Below are positions 8,015 through 15,486 of a stretch of 45,966 bases of DNA, one piece after another; position 1 is the stretch's first letter; every line of letters starts with the position of its first letter. The DNA lies in assembly GCA_944384525.1 (NCBI GenBank), contig CALWTR010000050.1, forward strand, positions 1 through 45,966. Direction: 5' to 3'. The notes beneath the pieces were generated by a model. The model ran no database searches. It saw nothing but the letters and a program-made list of their open reading frames with translations, and had not been told where the DNA came from. The position numbers were made by a program, and so were the translations under genes. Source of the stretch: an uncultured Clostridia bacterium. Lineage in GTDB: Bacteria > Bacillota > Clostridia > Oscillospirales > CAG-272.

Positions 8015-9187
8015 ATGGATATAAAAGAAGAGGCACTGAAAAAGCATTATGAATGGAAAGGGAAGATAGAGGTCGTGTCCCGCTGTCGGATAAATGACCG
8101 CAAGGATCTTTCTCTCGCATATACCCCGGGCGTCGCGGAGCCGTGTCTTGAGATACAGCGCGATCCGGAGCTTTCGTACAGCCTGACGCGGCGCGCTAAT
8201 CTCGTCGCTGTCATAACCGACGGCAGCGCAGTTCTCGGACTCGGGGACATAGGGCCGGAGGCGGGCATGCCGGTAATGGAGGGGAAGTGCGCGCTCTTTA
8301 AAGAATTTGCAGACGTAGACGCATTCCCCCTTTGCATAAAAAGCAAAGATGTAGATGAACTTGTCAGGACGATATATTTGATATCCGGCAGTTTTGGCGG
8401 GATAAATCTTGAGGATATTGCCGCTCCCAGATGCTTTGAAGTTGAGAGGCGGCTCAAAGAGATCTGTGATATCCCGGTCTTTCACGATGATCAGCACGGG
8501 ACCGCGGTAGTCGTTGCGGCGGCACTCATAAATGCACTTCGGGTAGTCGGCAAGCAGATAGGTGATGTTCGCGTAGTGATAAACGGCGCCGGCTCTGCCG
8601 GGATCGCGATCGGTCGGCATCTTTTGAATATGGGAGTAAAGCATCTTGTCATGGTCGATCGCTTCGGCATAATTTGCCGCGGAGACAGTTCGCTTTCTCA
8701 TGCTCATAAGGAGATCGCGGAGATCACCAACGAGGAAAAACTTACAGGAACGCTTGCGGACGCAATGCGAGGGGCAGACGTTTTCATCGGAGTATCGGCG
8801 CCCGGAGTGGTCAGCGGGGAAATGGTATCCGGTATGGCTAAGGACGCGATAGTTTTCCCGATGGCAAATCCGGTCCCAGAGATAATGCCGGATCTCGCGC
8901 GTGCCGCAGGAGCACGCATCGTAGGTACGGGAAGATCGGATTATCCGAATCAGATAAATAACGTGCTTGCGTTCCCCGGTATATTCCGTGGCGCGCTTGA
9001 CTGCAGGGCGTCCGAGATCAATGAGGCGATGAAGGTCGCGGCATCTTTAGCGCTAGCCTCCATGATACCGGAAGAGGAGCTTTCGGAGGAGAACATAATC
9101 ATTCCCGCGCTGGACAGACGCGTCGCTCCTGTTGTGGCGGAGGCAGTCGCCCGAGCTGCAAGAGAGACCGGGGTAGCCAGAGCGTGA
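8015..9187 (+). CDS. Malic enzyme, NAD(P)-dependent
   Basis: A 390-residue short-form bacterial malic enzyme that oxidatively decarboxylates L-malate to pyruvate. The malic N-domain (about residues 15-150) holds YTPGVAEPC and the GDIGPEAGMPVMEGK block; the HDDQHGTA motif precedes a Rossmann domain with GAGSAGIAIG (about 190-200). The C-terminus carries the PMANPVPEI and GTGRSDYPNQINN motifs of the family. Cofactor choice cannot be read safely; most enzymes of this length in Clostridia use NAD. It has a GAGG-type binding site. It is probably cotranscribed with fumC and ends at a strong bidirectional terminator. Confidence 0.93.
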   Translation: MDIKEEALKKHYEWKGKIEVVSRCRINDRKDLSLAYTPGVAEPCLEIQRDPELSYSLTRRANLVAVITDGSAVLGLGDIGPEAGMPVMEGKCALFKEFADVDAFPLCIKSKDVDELVRTIYLISGSFGGINLEDIAAPRCFEVERRLKEICDIPVFHDDQHGTAVVVAAALINALRVVGKQIGDVRVVINGAGSAGIAIGRHLLNMGVKHLVMVDRFGIICRGDSSLSHAHKEIAEITNEEKLTGTLADAMRGADVFIGVSAPGVVSGEMVSGMAKDAIVFPMANPVPEIMPDLARAAGARIVGTGRSDYPNQINNVLAFPGIFRGALDCRASEINEAMKVAASLALASMIPEEELSEENIIIPALDRRVAPVVAEAVARAARETGVARA

Positions 9188-9192
9188 GTATA

Positions 9193-9235
9193 AAAAAGGT
9201 GCGTGTACGCTCAATGAGCGACACGCACTTTTTTT
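9193..9235. terminator. Bidirectional terminator between malic enzyme and sugar isomerase genes
   Basis: The stem GTGCGTGT-(A bulge)-CGCTC / GAGCG-ACACGCAC has loop AAT, an A-run on the left (9193-9197) and T7 on the right (9229-9235). It serves the plus-strand malic enzyme gene and the convergent minus-strand isomerase gene. Confidence 0.88.
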
Positions 9236-9261
9236 ATTTTTTAGTAGAGCAGATGTTTTTT

Positions 9262-10011
9262 TCAGCAGTCAAGGGTGCGGAGATATTTTATACATCTGCG
9301 GACCTCTTCCGGTCCGGTAGGATCGAGTCCTTCTGATTCCACGACCATGAGAGCGCCGAGTGCAAGCGCCTTTGCGCGGATGCGCTCTATCGGAGCTTCG
9401 CCCTCTCCGATCGATTTCCCGACAGCTCCGTTTTCCGTACCGTCTGCCGAGGGGATGCCGTCTTTGAGGTGTATCACTTTTATTCTGTCTTTCAGCCTCT
9501 CCATTATATCGGTGGGATTGATCTTAGCGTTGAATGCCCAGAAAGTATCTATCTCAAAATCGACCGCCGTTCTCGTCTCGAGTTCTTTGTGTATTATTTT
9601 CCCGTAGGGGGTCTCAAGGAACTCATAGGAGTGATTGTGGTATCCGAGCGAGATCCCGTTTTCGCGGAGGATCGGCTGAGCATAGTTTATGACCTCGATC
9701 ATCTTTTCAAGCGTCTCTTCTTTGCGGTCAAAGCCGGGTATTATTATGTTTTTGTTGCCTATTTTGGAATGATATCTTATAGTGTCGACTATACGGTCGC
9801 TCGTGAGCTCATCCCAGTTTGTGTGAGTGCCGGAGCATATGAGGCCGTTTCTGTCGAGCATCCCTTTGACGCTCTCGGCACTGTGTCCGAAGAATCCGGC
9901 AAATTCAATATATTTATATCCCATCTCCGCGACCGTAGCAAGTGCGCCTTCCAGGTCTTTTGCGGTGACGTCCCTGAGACTGTACATTTGTATTCCGTAT
10001 TCGGTTTTCAT
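9262..10011 (-). CDS. Sugar phosphate isomerase/epimerase family protein (TIM barrel)
   Basis: A 249-residue xylose isomerase-like TIM-barrel protein. Likely metal-binding elements run in the usual order: YIEF near residue 35, GYHNHSYEF near 140, DFEIDTFW near 165, VIHLKD near 190 and VVESEG near 220. The family includes sugar isomerases, epimerases, inosose dehydratases and 3-keto-glucoside enzymes, so the substrate is not resolved. The binding site AAAGGAGTTA lies just before the ATG. It is a single gene with its own promoter at 10101-10129 and no dedicated sugar transporter beside it. Confidence 0.85.
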   Translation of the reverse strand: MKTEYGIQMYSLRDVTAKDLEGALATVAEMGYKYIEFAGFFGHSAESVKGMLDRNGLICSGTHTNWDELTSDRIVDTIRYHSKIGNKNIIIPGFDRKEETLEKMIEVINYAQPILRENGISLGYHNHSYEFLETPYGKIIHKELETRTAVDFEIDTFWAFNAKINPTDIMERLKDRIKVIHLKDGIPSADGTENGAVGKSIGEGEAPIERIRAKALALGALMVVESEGLDPTGPEEVRRCIKYLRTLDC

Positions 10012-10100
10012 TCGTTGTAACTCCTTTCGTATCTGCGCCGCCTTTTTCTCCGCGTCGGATAGCGCCCGGCGGACGGGCGTATTTTACGTGCGTTTTATGT

Positions 10101-10129
10101 ATTATAGCAGATAGATCGGCGCTTGTCTA
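10101..10129 (-). promoter_or_regulatory. Promoter of the sugar isomerase gene
   Basis: On the minus strand: -35 TAGACA (10124-10129), 17-base spacer, -10 TATAAT (10101-10106). This gives a ~80-base leader before the ATG. Confidence 0.7.
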
Positions 10130-10246
10130 CACGGGTAATGAAAAAAATTGTGAAAATCTTAATGAGAGCCGCATGTCTTTCCCGGGGCAAAACACGGCGG
10201 GAAGAATATAATTAAAAGAGCGGCGCAGTGTGCAGAAAAAACTGTA

Positions 10247-10275
10247 TTGAATAATCAGTTAAGATATGTTAAAAT
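10247..10275 (+). promoter_or_regulatory. Probable promoter of the metallo-hydrolase gene
   Basis: -35 TTGAAT (10247-10252), 17-base spacer, -10 TAAAAT (10270-10275). It implies an unusually long ~170-base leader. Confidence 0.5.
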
Positions 10276-10453
10276 AAAAGCGGAAAGGGCGCGGGGCTCT
10301 GCGGTCTTCCGTATCGTAAGAAGGGGAGGGAGGTTTGAAAGTGAATTTTCAAACCCGCCTTTTGTGACTTCGGCGCCAATGATACGGCGTCGATTTGCCA
10401 AGGGCAAACCGCACAGAACGCTGATTTAGCGTAAGAAAGGAAGGGTCATAATT
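10276..10453 (+). promoter_or_regulatory. Structured leader upstream of the metallo-hydrolase gene
   Basis: Three consecutive hairpins lie between the promoter and the start codon: GGTTTGAAA / TTTCAAACC (10332-10355), TTTGCC-AAG-GGCAAA (10394-10408) and ACGCT-GATTT-AGCGT (10418-10432), the last just before the binding site. I recognise no known riboswitch class in it. A regulatory role is inference. Confidence 0.4.
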
Positions 10454-11146
10454 ATGAAGGTCACATGGCTGACGCAGGCAGGGCTTTTGTTTGAGAATGA
10501 TAATGTGAGGATACTGGTCGATCCGTATCTTTCGAACTCGGTAGCTAAGATCGAGCCGGAGCATCAACGCAGGATCCCGGTCGAGGAGAAATTTTTCAAG
10601 GTGTCGCCTGACATCATAATCATCACTCACGCACACGCCGATCATCTTGACACCGAGACTCTTGAACACTATCTGAACGGCGGGGCAAAGCCGATAACGG
10701 TGATGGCTCCTTACAACGCTTATCTTGAGGTCAGTAAATTCGGAGGTCCGCACAATTACGTTATGCTGAACCCACGCTCCGTATGGAGCGAAAAAGGCGT
10801 CACGGTATATGCCGTCAAAGCGGAGCACAGCGATCCTACCGCGGCGGGATATATAATCGATGACGGAAATAAGACTTACTACATAAGCGGAGATACGCTG
10901 TATAACTATGACGTTATAGACGAGGTGCTGAGCCTTGTCGAGGACGGCGTAGATGTCGCGTTCCTGCCGATAAACGGAGTCGGCAATAATATGAATGCGT
11001 CCGATGCTGCTGATTTCGCCTATGAGATCGGTGCAAAGTGCGCCGTTCCGATACACTGGGGATTGTTTGATTCGATAGATCCGGAGAGCTTCGATTTTGA
11101 CGACGCAGTTATACCTGAGCCATATAAAGAAATAGCTCTGCCGTGA
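10454..11146 (+). CDS. UlaG-like MBL-fold metallo-hydrolase
   Basis: A 230-residue metallo-beta-lactamase-fold hydrolase. The metal site THAHADHLD lies around residues 57-65, followed by the conserved AEHSDPTAAGY (about 125-135), SGDT (about 149-152) and a C-terminal PIHWGLF (about 200-206). It resembles the UlaG / YtkL type of predicted metal-dependent hydrolase; UlaG opens L-ascorbate 6-phosphate lactone, but no ascorbate transport or catabolic genes are nearby, so the substrate is unknown. An AAGGAAGGG binding site precedes the ATG. It is monocistronic, with its own promoter, long leader and terminator. Confidence 0.87.
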   Translation: MKVTWLTQAGLLFENDNVRILVDPYLSNSVAKIEPEHQRRIPVEEKFFKVSPDIIIITHAHADHLDTETLEHYLNGGAKPITVMAPYNAYLEVSKFGGPHNYVMLNPRSVWSEKGVTVYAVKAEHSDPTAAGYIIDDGNKTYYISGDTLYNYDVIDEVLSLVEDGVDVAFLPINGVGNNMNASDAADFAYEIGAKCAVPIHWGLFDSIDPESFDFDDAVIPEPYKEIALP

Positions 11147-11173
11147 TATGCAGTATGATAAGTTCGGATTTCC

Positions 11174-11206
11174 CGGGACCCGTGACACACGGGCCCCGTT
11201 TTTTTA
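11174..11206 (+). terminator. Terminator after the metallo-hydrolase gene
   Basis: The stem CGGGaCCCGTG / CACGGGcCCCG (one A-C mismatch) has loop ACA and is followed by a T-run at 11199-11205. Confidence 0.85.
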
Positions 11207-11276
11207 TTCTATTGAAATAAGTCAAAAAAACACATACAAAAGATAAAAAACTACATATACAAAGAAAATTTTGCGT

Positions 11277-11288
11277 GATAATATTATC
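11277..11288. promoter_or_regulatory. 12-base perfect palindrome upstream of the MFS gene
   Basis: GATAATATTATC is fully self-complementary and lies about 70 bases before the transporter start codon, in an AT-rich gap (11207-11359) that otherwise holds no gene. It could be an operator; no clear promoter pair is visible beside it. Confidence 0.3.
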
Positions 11289-11359
11289 CTGCCGGTCAAC
11301 ACATTGGAAGACAGCCATACATTTCTGTCTTTGCCTTTGTCAAAATTTCGGGAGGATAT

Positions 11360-12658
11360 ATGTGCGGTATAGATTATGACATATACAAGCGAAGCCGTTT
11401 GTTGAGCATAATACAGGCGGCGGCAGAATATTTTATAACCCTGCTCTTTACTACTGCACACCTTGCGAGCATACTCAATTATATGAATGCAACTACGGCG
11501 CAGCAGGGGATAATCGCATCGATCGCCAGCCTTTGCTCCGCGATCCAGTTTTTCTCCGTGATGTTCGTAAGGAAAAATTCATCCGTAAAGGCAAAGGTGA
11601 TTTTTTTGAATATCGTAAATCAGACGGTATTCATCCTGCTTTATTGTTTGCCTCCGATCGGGATATCCCTGGGATTTTTTATATTTTTGTTTTTTCTGGC
11701 GTATGCCGCGAGCGCGGTCTACTCTCCCATGAGGATGAGCTGGCATTTGTCGATCGTATATGACGGAGTCCGCGGCAGATTTACTGCCGACAAAGAGATC
11801 GTATCATTACTAGGCGGTATGCTGTTCACAAAAATATGCGGTGACATGCTTGACAAATACACGCTCGCCGGAGATACAGAGACCTGTTTTTATATTTTTG
11901 CGGCGGTGATAGGAGGTCTTTCCGCAATCAATTTTATCCTTCTCGTATTCATAAAAGAGCCAAAGTATGACGAGGAGCAGGAATGCGGGGAAAAAATGAC
12001 GTTCCGCCGTTTTTTGGAAATAACTGTTTGCAAAAAACAGGTAAGAACGGTTGCGCTCATATGCGCGCTGTGGAACATAGCCAATGTAACTAATATGTTT
12101 ACCGGAGCATATATTACTAATACTCTCGGATTGTCGTACGGTTTTATTGCGAACCTTTCGATCGTGTGCAGCTTGTCAAGAGCGCTCGTCTCCAGGCCTT
12201 TTGGCGCCCTGGCGGACCGGACCTCCTGGATATTTATGTTGCGGCTCTGTATGTGCTTTGTCGCCGTGGGCTTCTTTATAAATATATTCTGCGTCCCGGA
12301 AAACGGAAAGATCCTTTTTTCGGTTTTCTTTGTGATTTATAACGCTTCGCTCGGCGGGATACAGTCTTCTATGACGAATCTCATGCTGGATTATGTTCCC
12401 CGTTCGGACAGGACGTATGCGATGGGGATAAATAATGCATTCAGCGGTATATGCATTTTCGTGTTCACCTGTCTCGCATCCGTACTGGTAGACGCTATCG
12501 AGAGGGAGGGTAATATGCTTTTCGGGATCGCGGTTTATCCGCAGCAGCTGCTTTCTGCGATAAGTGTTCTGATACTGCTTTTCAATATCTTTCTGTTTGC
12601 CCCTCGTCTTATGAAGAACGGCTCGTGTGAAAATGCAGAGTGTTGCCCGCAGGGCTGA
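11360..12658 (+). CDS. MFS transporter
   Basis: A 432-residue polytopic membrane protein with about twelve hydrophobic segments split by a hydrophilic central loop (about residues 200-225, KEPKYDEEQECGEKMTF). Loop motifs such as RPFGALADRTSW near residue 280 fit the MFS signature between helices. The substrate is not evident; the overall look resembles small uncharacterised MFS proteins of gut Clostridia rather than a named drug or sugar exporter. GGGAGG at 11350-11355 sets the ATG at 11360. It is a single gene ended by a hairpin at 12700. Confidence 0.82.
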   Translation: MCGIDYDIYKRSRLLSIIQAAAEYFITLLFTTAHLASILNYMNATTAQQGIIASIASLCSAIQFFSVMFVRKNSSVKAKVIFLNIVNQTVFILLYCLPPIGISLGFFIFLFFLAYAASAVYSPMRMSWHLSIVYDGVRGRFTADKEIVSLLGGMLFTKICGDMLDKYTLAGDTETCFYIFAAVIGGLSAINFILLVFIKEPKYDEEQECGEKMTFRRFLEITVCKKQVRTVALICALWNIANVTNMFTGAYITNTLGLSYGFIANLSIVCSLSRALVSRPFGALADRTSWIFMLRLCMCFVAVGFFINIFCVPENGKILFSVFFVIYNASLGGIQSSMTNLMLDYVPRSDRTYAMGINNAFSGICIFVFTCLASVLVDAIEREGNMLFGIAVYPQQLLSAISVLILLFNIFLFAPRLMKNGSCENAECCPQG

Positions 12659-12699
12659 CTTGAAGATAGCGGTTTACTGTTTTTTGACGTTTAGTTTCG

Positions 12700-12732
12700 G
12701 GCGTTCTGCCGGTCAGGCAGAGCGCCTTTTTT
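12700..12732 (+). terminator. Terminator after the MFS gene
   Basis: The stem GGCGTTCTGCC / GGCAGAGCGCC (one G-T pair) has loop GGTCA and is followed by T6. Confidence 0.85.
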
Positions 12733-12745
12733 CGCTTTTTTTCTG

Positions 12746-12774
12746 TTTACTTTCCCGGGAAAATATGTTACAAT
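12746..12774 (+). promoter_or_regulatory. Promoter of the SDR / flavin reductase / HTH operon
   Basis: -35 TTTACT (12746-12751), 17-base spacer, -10 TACAAT (12769-12774). The spacer and -35 closely resemble the rex promoter at 14726-14754 (both begin TTTACTTTCC). Confidence 0.65.
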
Positions 12775-12880
12775 AATATAGATAAATAAAATCGGGTTTG
12801 CAATAGGGATATAAAACAATAAAAACGCGGACGCAGGATTCGGTTTTTGCGCCGCGGATATAAGCGGAGGTTTTTTATTT

Positions 12881-13663
12881 ATGGCTCTTGCTGTGATAAC
12901 CGGTGCGTCCTCCGGCATAGGACGTGAATTTGTAAAACAGCTTCACGAAAAGGGTGAGGCGGACGAATTTTGGTTCATATCGCGGAATGCGGAAAAGCTG
13001 GAGGCAGTGCGCGACTCGCTCGGAGTCCGCGCAGAGATAATTGCCGCTGATCTTACCTCCGCAGAGGGGATAGAAAAGGTCAGAGCGGCACTCGAAGAGA
13101 AAAAGCCGCGCATAAAATATCTTATAAACGCCTCCGGATTCGGAAAGTTCGGCAACTTCTCTCTTCTCAGCGAGAATGATGTATGCGGTATGATAGATCT
13201 GAATGTCAAGGCGCTCGTGCTCATAACGCATATGTGCATCCCATATATGGAACGCGGCGGACACGTTATTGAGATGGGGAGCGGATCCTGCTTTGTCCCG
13301 ATGCCTGATTTCAATATTTATGCCTCGAGCAAGGCGTTCGTTCTGCATTATACAAAGGCACTCAAATATGAGCTCATCCCGTATGGGATAAGCGCTACCT
13401 GCTTTTGCCCCGGCTGGGTAAAGACCGAGTTCTTCGGGACCGCATTTTCCGTCAAAGGAGCGCGGGTTCCAAAAAAAATGAAGCCCATGCTTTTGCCGGA
13501 GGATGTTGTGGCGCGCTGTATCAAAGCGGCAAAGAAGGGAAAAGTCATGTGCGTCACGAACTGGTATACCAAGGTCCAGCATGTGCTGTTCAAAATTCTG
13601 CCGGACTGCATACTGACCAAAATATGGCTCGGCATGCAGACGGATAACACTAAGGAGGGCTGA
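12881..13663 (+). CDS. Short-chain dehydrogenase/reductase
   Basis: A 260-residue classical SDR, an NAD(P)-dependent oxidoreductase. It opens with the cofactor motif TGASSGIG near residues 7-14, has the NASGFGKFG region near 85-93, the catalytic Ser in GSGSC (about 132) and Y-A-S-S-K (about 147-151). The substrate is not evident; the C-terminal half resembles the DltE/YohF-type SDRs of unknown substrate. GGAGG lies 10 bases before the ATG. The flavin reductase gene starts immediately after its stop codon, so they form an operon. Confidence 0.9.
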   Translation: MALAVITGASSGIGREFVKQLHEKGEADEFWFISRNAEKLEAVRDSLGVRAEIIAADLTSAEGIEKVRAALEEKKPRIKYLINASGFGKFGNFSLLSENDVCGMIDLNVKALVLITHMCIPYMERGGHVIEMGSGSCFVPMPDFNIYASSKAFVLHYTKALKYELIPYGISATCFCPGWVKTEFFGTAFSVKGARVPKKMKPMLLPEDVVARCIKAAKKGKVMCVTNWYTKVQHVLFKILPDCILTKIWLGMQTDNTKEG

Positions 13664-13664
13664 T

Positions 13665-14264
13665 ATGGGAAAGATAGATATGGGCAGTGGGACGTTGCTC
13701 TCGCCCGTCCCTGCCGTAATGGTATCGGTGGGCGACACAGAAAAGTCCAATATAATAACAGTCGCATGGACCGGGATAGTTTGTTCCGATCCGGCAAAAA
13801 CATATATATCGGTACGCCCCTCCAGATATTCATGGGGGATAATTAAGGAGAAGGGCGAATTCGTTATAAACCTGACGCCCGCAAAACTTGTCAAAGCGGC
13901 GGATTTCTGCGGTATATATACCGGAGCAAAGGTCAATAAATTCGAACGGTGCGGACTGACCGCGGCGCCGTCCCGTCTAGTCTCGGCTCCCTCAATTGCA
14001 GAATCACCTGTGTCCATAGAGTGCAGGGTCAGCGATGTGATATCTCTGGGCTCTCACGACATGTTCATTGCGGATATACTGAACGTATCTGCGGACGAAT
14101 CTCTGCTCGACGAGAACGGCAAACTGCATTTTGAGAGGGCGTCCCTCGCGGCGTATTCTCACGGAGAATATTTTGCTCTCGGCAGATCTCTCGGCACGTT
14201 CGGATTTTCAGCTCGTAAAAAGAGGGGCAGCACCGGCGCTCGTCCCGGAGGGAAAAATAAATGA
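13665..14264 (+). CDS. Flavin reductase family protein (FMN-binding split barrel)
   Basis: A 199-residue protein of the flavin reductase-like family: a split beta barrel binding FMN, with the conserved N-terminal region SPVPAVMVSVGD and ITVAWTGIVCSDP (about residues 12-43), and YISVRPSRYSW around 46-56. Members reduce flavin with NAD(P)H or act as flavoprotein oxygen-stress enzymes in anaerobes. AAGGAGGG at 13652-13659 lies inside the end of the SDR gene, with the ATG two bases after its stop codon. It overlaps the next gene by four bases (ATGA), so all three products are translationally coupled. Confidence 0.87.
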   Translation: MGKIDMGSGTLLSPVPAVMVSVGDTEKSNIITVAWTGIVCSDPAKTYISVRPSRYSWGIIKEKGEFVINLTPAKLVKAADFCGIYTGAKVNKFERCGLTAAPSRLVSAPSIAESPVSIECRVSDVISLGSHDMFIADILNVSADESLLDENGKLHFERASLAAYSHGEYFALGRSLGTFGFSARKKRGSTGARPGGKNK

Positions 14265-14644
14265 CCGCCGGGGAGACCGACAAAGTCAGGGAGACTGTCA
14301 TTGCGCTGATAGAGTCAGATTTTGAGTCGGATGCCGCATTCGAGCGCACAGCAGGACTGCGTCCGAAAACGGTCAATAACTGGAGGCGCGGGCTCTCAAA
14401 ATCATTTATGAAAATGATACCGGAGTTATCCGAGCTGTTTCACGTTTCTGCGGGAGAGTTGCTCAATATGCCGGTAGGGCAGGATTCCTCCGAGCTCAGC
14501 GATGAAGAGATGCGGCTGGTGCATCTGTACAGAAAGACACGCTCTTTGCCGAAAGAATCGCGCCGTGCCGTGGTTTCTACTATCGAGTCTGTCATAGAAA
14601 TGTATCTTTCTTCCGCACCGAGGAAGCCCGGAAGAAAAAAGTGA
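14261..14644 (+). CDS. Small helix-turn-helix protein, function unknown
   Basis: A 127-residue protein. The N-terminal ~70 residues look like an XRE/Cro-type helix-turn-helix (FERTAGLRPKTVNNWRRG, about residues 28-45, then a FHVSAGELLNM segment typical of the end of such domains). A charged helical segment follows (SDEEMRLVHLYRKTRSLP) and the tail is basic (RKPGRKK). It starts with ATGA overlapping the flavin reductase stop, so it may regulate that operon (inference). I do not recognise a named family member. Confidence 0.72.
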   Translation: MTAGETDKVRETVIALIESDFESDAAFERTAGLRPKTVNNWRRGLSKSFMKMIPELSELFHVSAGELLNMPVGQDSSELSDEEMRLVHLYRKTRSLPKESRRAVVSTIESVIEMYLSSAPRKPGRKK

Positions 14645-14725
14645 TTATCTATCTGCCGTCACATCGGAAACGCGGATTCGTTAAAGGTATATAGATACTC
14701 ATATATCGATATGCTCATTTTGCAT

Positions 14726-14754
14726 TTTACTTTCCGGGTGAAGTGTGTTAAAAT
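14726..14754 (+). promoter_or_regulatory. rex promoter
   Basis: -35 TTTACT (14726-14731), 17-base spacer, -10 TAAAAT (14749-14754). The -10 lies inside the Rex-type operator, the right geometry for autorepression. Confidence 0.72.
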
Positions 14755-14762
14755 AATAACAA
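14745..14762. promoter_or_regulatory. Rex operator (ROP site)
   Basis: GTGTTAAAATAATAACAA matches 12 of the 14 specified positions of the clostridial Rex consensus TTGTTAANNNNTTAACAA, and its core TGTTA-N6-TAACA is a perfect inverted repeat. It overlaps the -10 of the rex promoter 23 bases before the start codon. Rex binds such sites when NADH is low and leaves when NADH is high. Confidence 0.8.
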
Positions 14763-14784
14763 AGTTCGGAAAGGAGAGCTTAGT

Positions 14785-15429
14785 ATGGGAAAGAACGCAT
14801 GCGGGAATGAGCTTGCGCCCGGCGTGATGCGGCGTCTTCCGTGCTATCTCAATTATCTCAAGGGTATACCGAGCGGTAGCGGGTACATATCTTCGGCAAC
14901 GGTCGCATCCGCACTCGGATACGGAGATGTACAGGTGAGGAAGGATCTCGCCCAGATAAGCGGAAGGGGAAAACCCAAGATGGGATATGAGATAGACAAT
15001 CTCATAGCCGCTCTCGAGAGCACCCTCGGTTACACCTCATATAAAAGCGCGGTGATCGTAGGCGCGGGTAAACTGGGGATGGCGCTTTACGGTTACGACG
15101 GTTTTTCCGAGTACGGTCTTGAGATCGTTGCGGCTTTTGACGCTGATGAAAAAATTACCCGGGACATAATACGCGGTACTATATACCCCGCGTCATATTT
15201 CAGTGAATATTGCCGTAAGCACAGGATAGATATAGGGATAATAACCGTTCCCAGGTCAGAGGCGCAGAAGGTTTGCGACGAGATGGTCAAGTGCGGCATA
15301 AGAGCGATATGGAACTTTTCTCCCGCTATCTTGTCTGCACCGGATTCTGTCACAGTCAGGAATGAGAACATGGCGGAGTCGATCGCGGTCCTTTCAAGAA
15401 GCCTTGAAGAGATGCCGGCGGGCAAATAA
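14785..15429 (+). CDS. rex: Redox-sensing transcriptional repressor Rex
   Basis: A 214-residue Rex repressor. The N-terminal winged helix (about residues 12-75) includes RRLPCYLNYL and the conserved SATVASALGYGDVQVRKDL; a Rossmann domain follows, with VGAGKLGMAL around residues 92-101 for NADH/NAD+. Rex represses fermentation genes at low NADH/NAD+. It lies 57 bases before adhE, with no terminator between them, and carries a Rex-type site on its own promoter, so rex-adhE and possibly the whole hydrogenase block are under its control. An AAAGGAGAG site precedes the ATG. Confidence 0.95.
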   Translation: MGKNACGNELAPGVMRRLPCYLNYLKGIPSGSGYISSATVASALGYGDVQVRKDLAQISGRGKPKMGYEIDNLIAALESTLGYTSYKSAVIVGAGKLGMALYGYDGFSEYGLEIVAAFDADEKITRDIIRGTIYPASYFSEYCRKHRIDIGIITVPRSEAQKVCDEMVKCGIRAIWNFSPAILSAPDSVTVRNENMAESIAVLSRSLEEMPAGK

Positions 15430-15486
15430 AATAGATCATAAAAATAAAATAAATGAATAAATGAGAGCAAAAAAGGAGGTACTGCA

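Noticed and set aside
12768..12785. Possible Rex operator on the SDR promoter
   Set aside because: Only 8 of 14 specified positions match the consensus and the right arm is lost; the resemblance to the rex promoter is noted separately.
12875..14017. 380-codon minus-strand frame opposite the SDR and flavin reductase genes
   Set aside because: It is antisense to two well-supported genes with clear motifs, and its translation has no recognisable domain.
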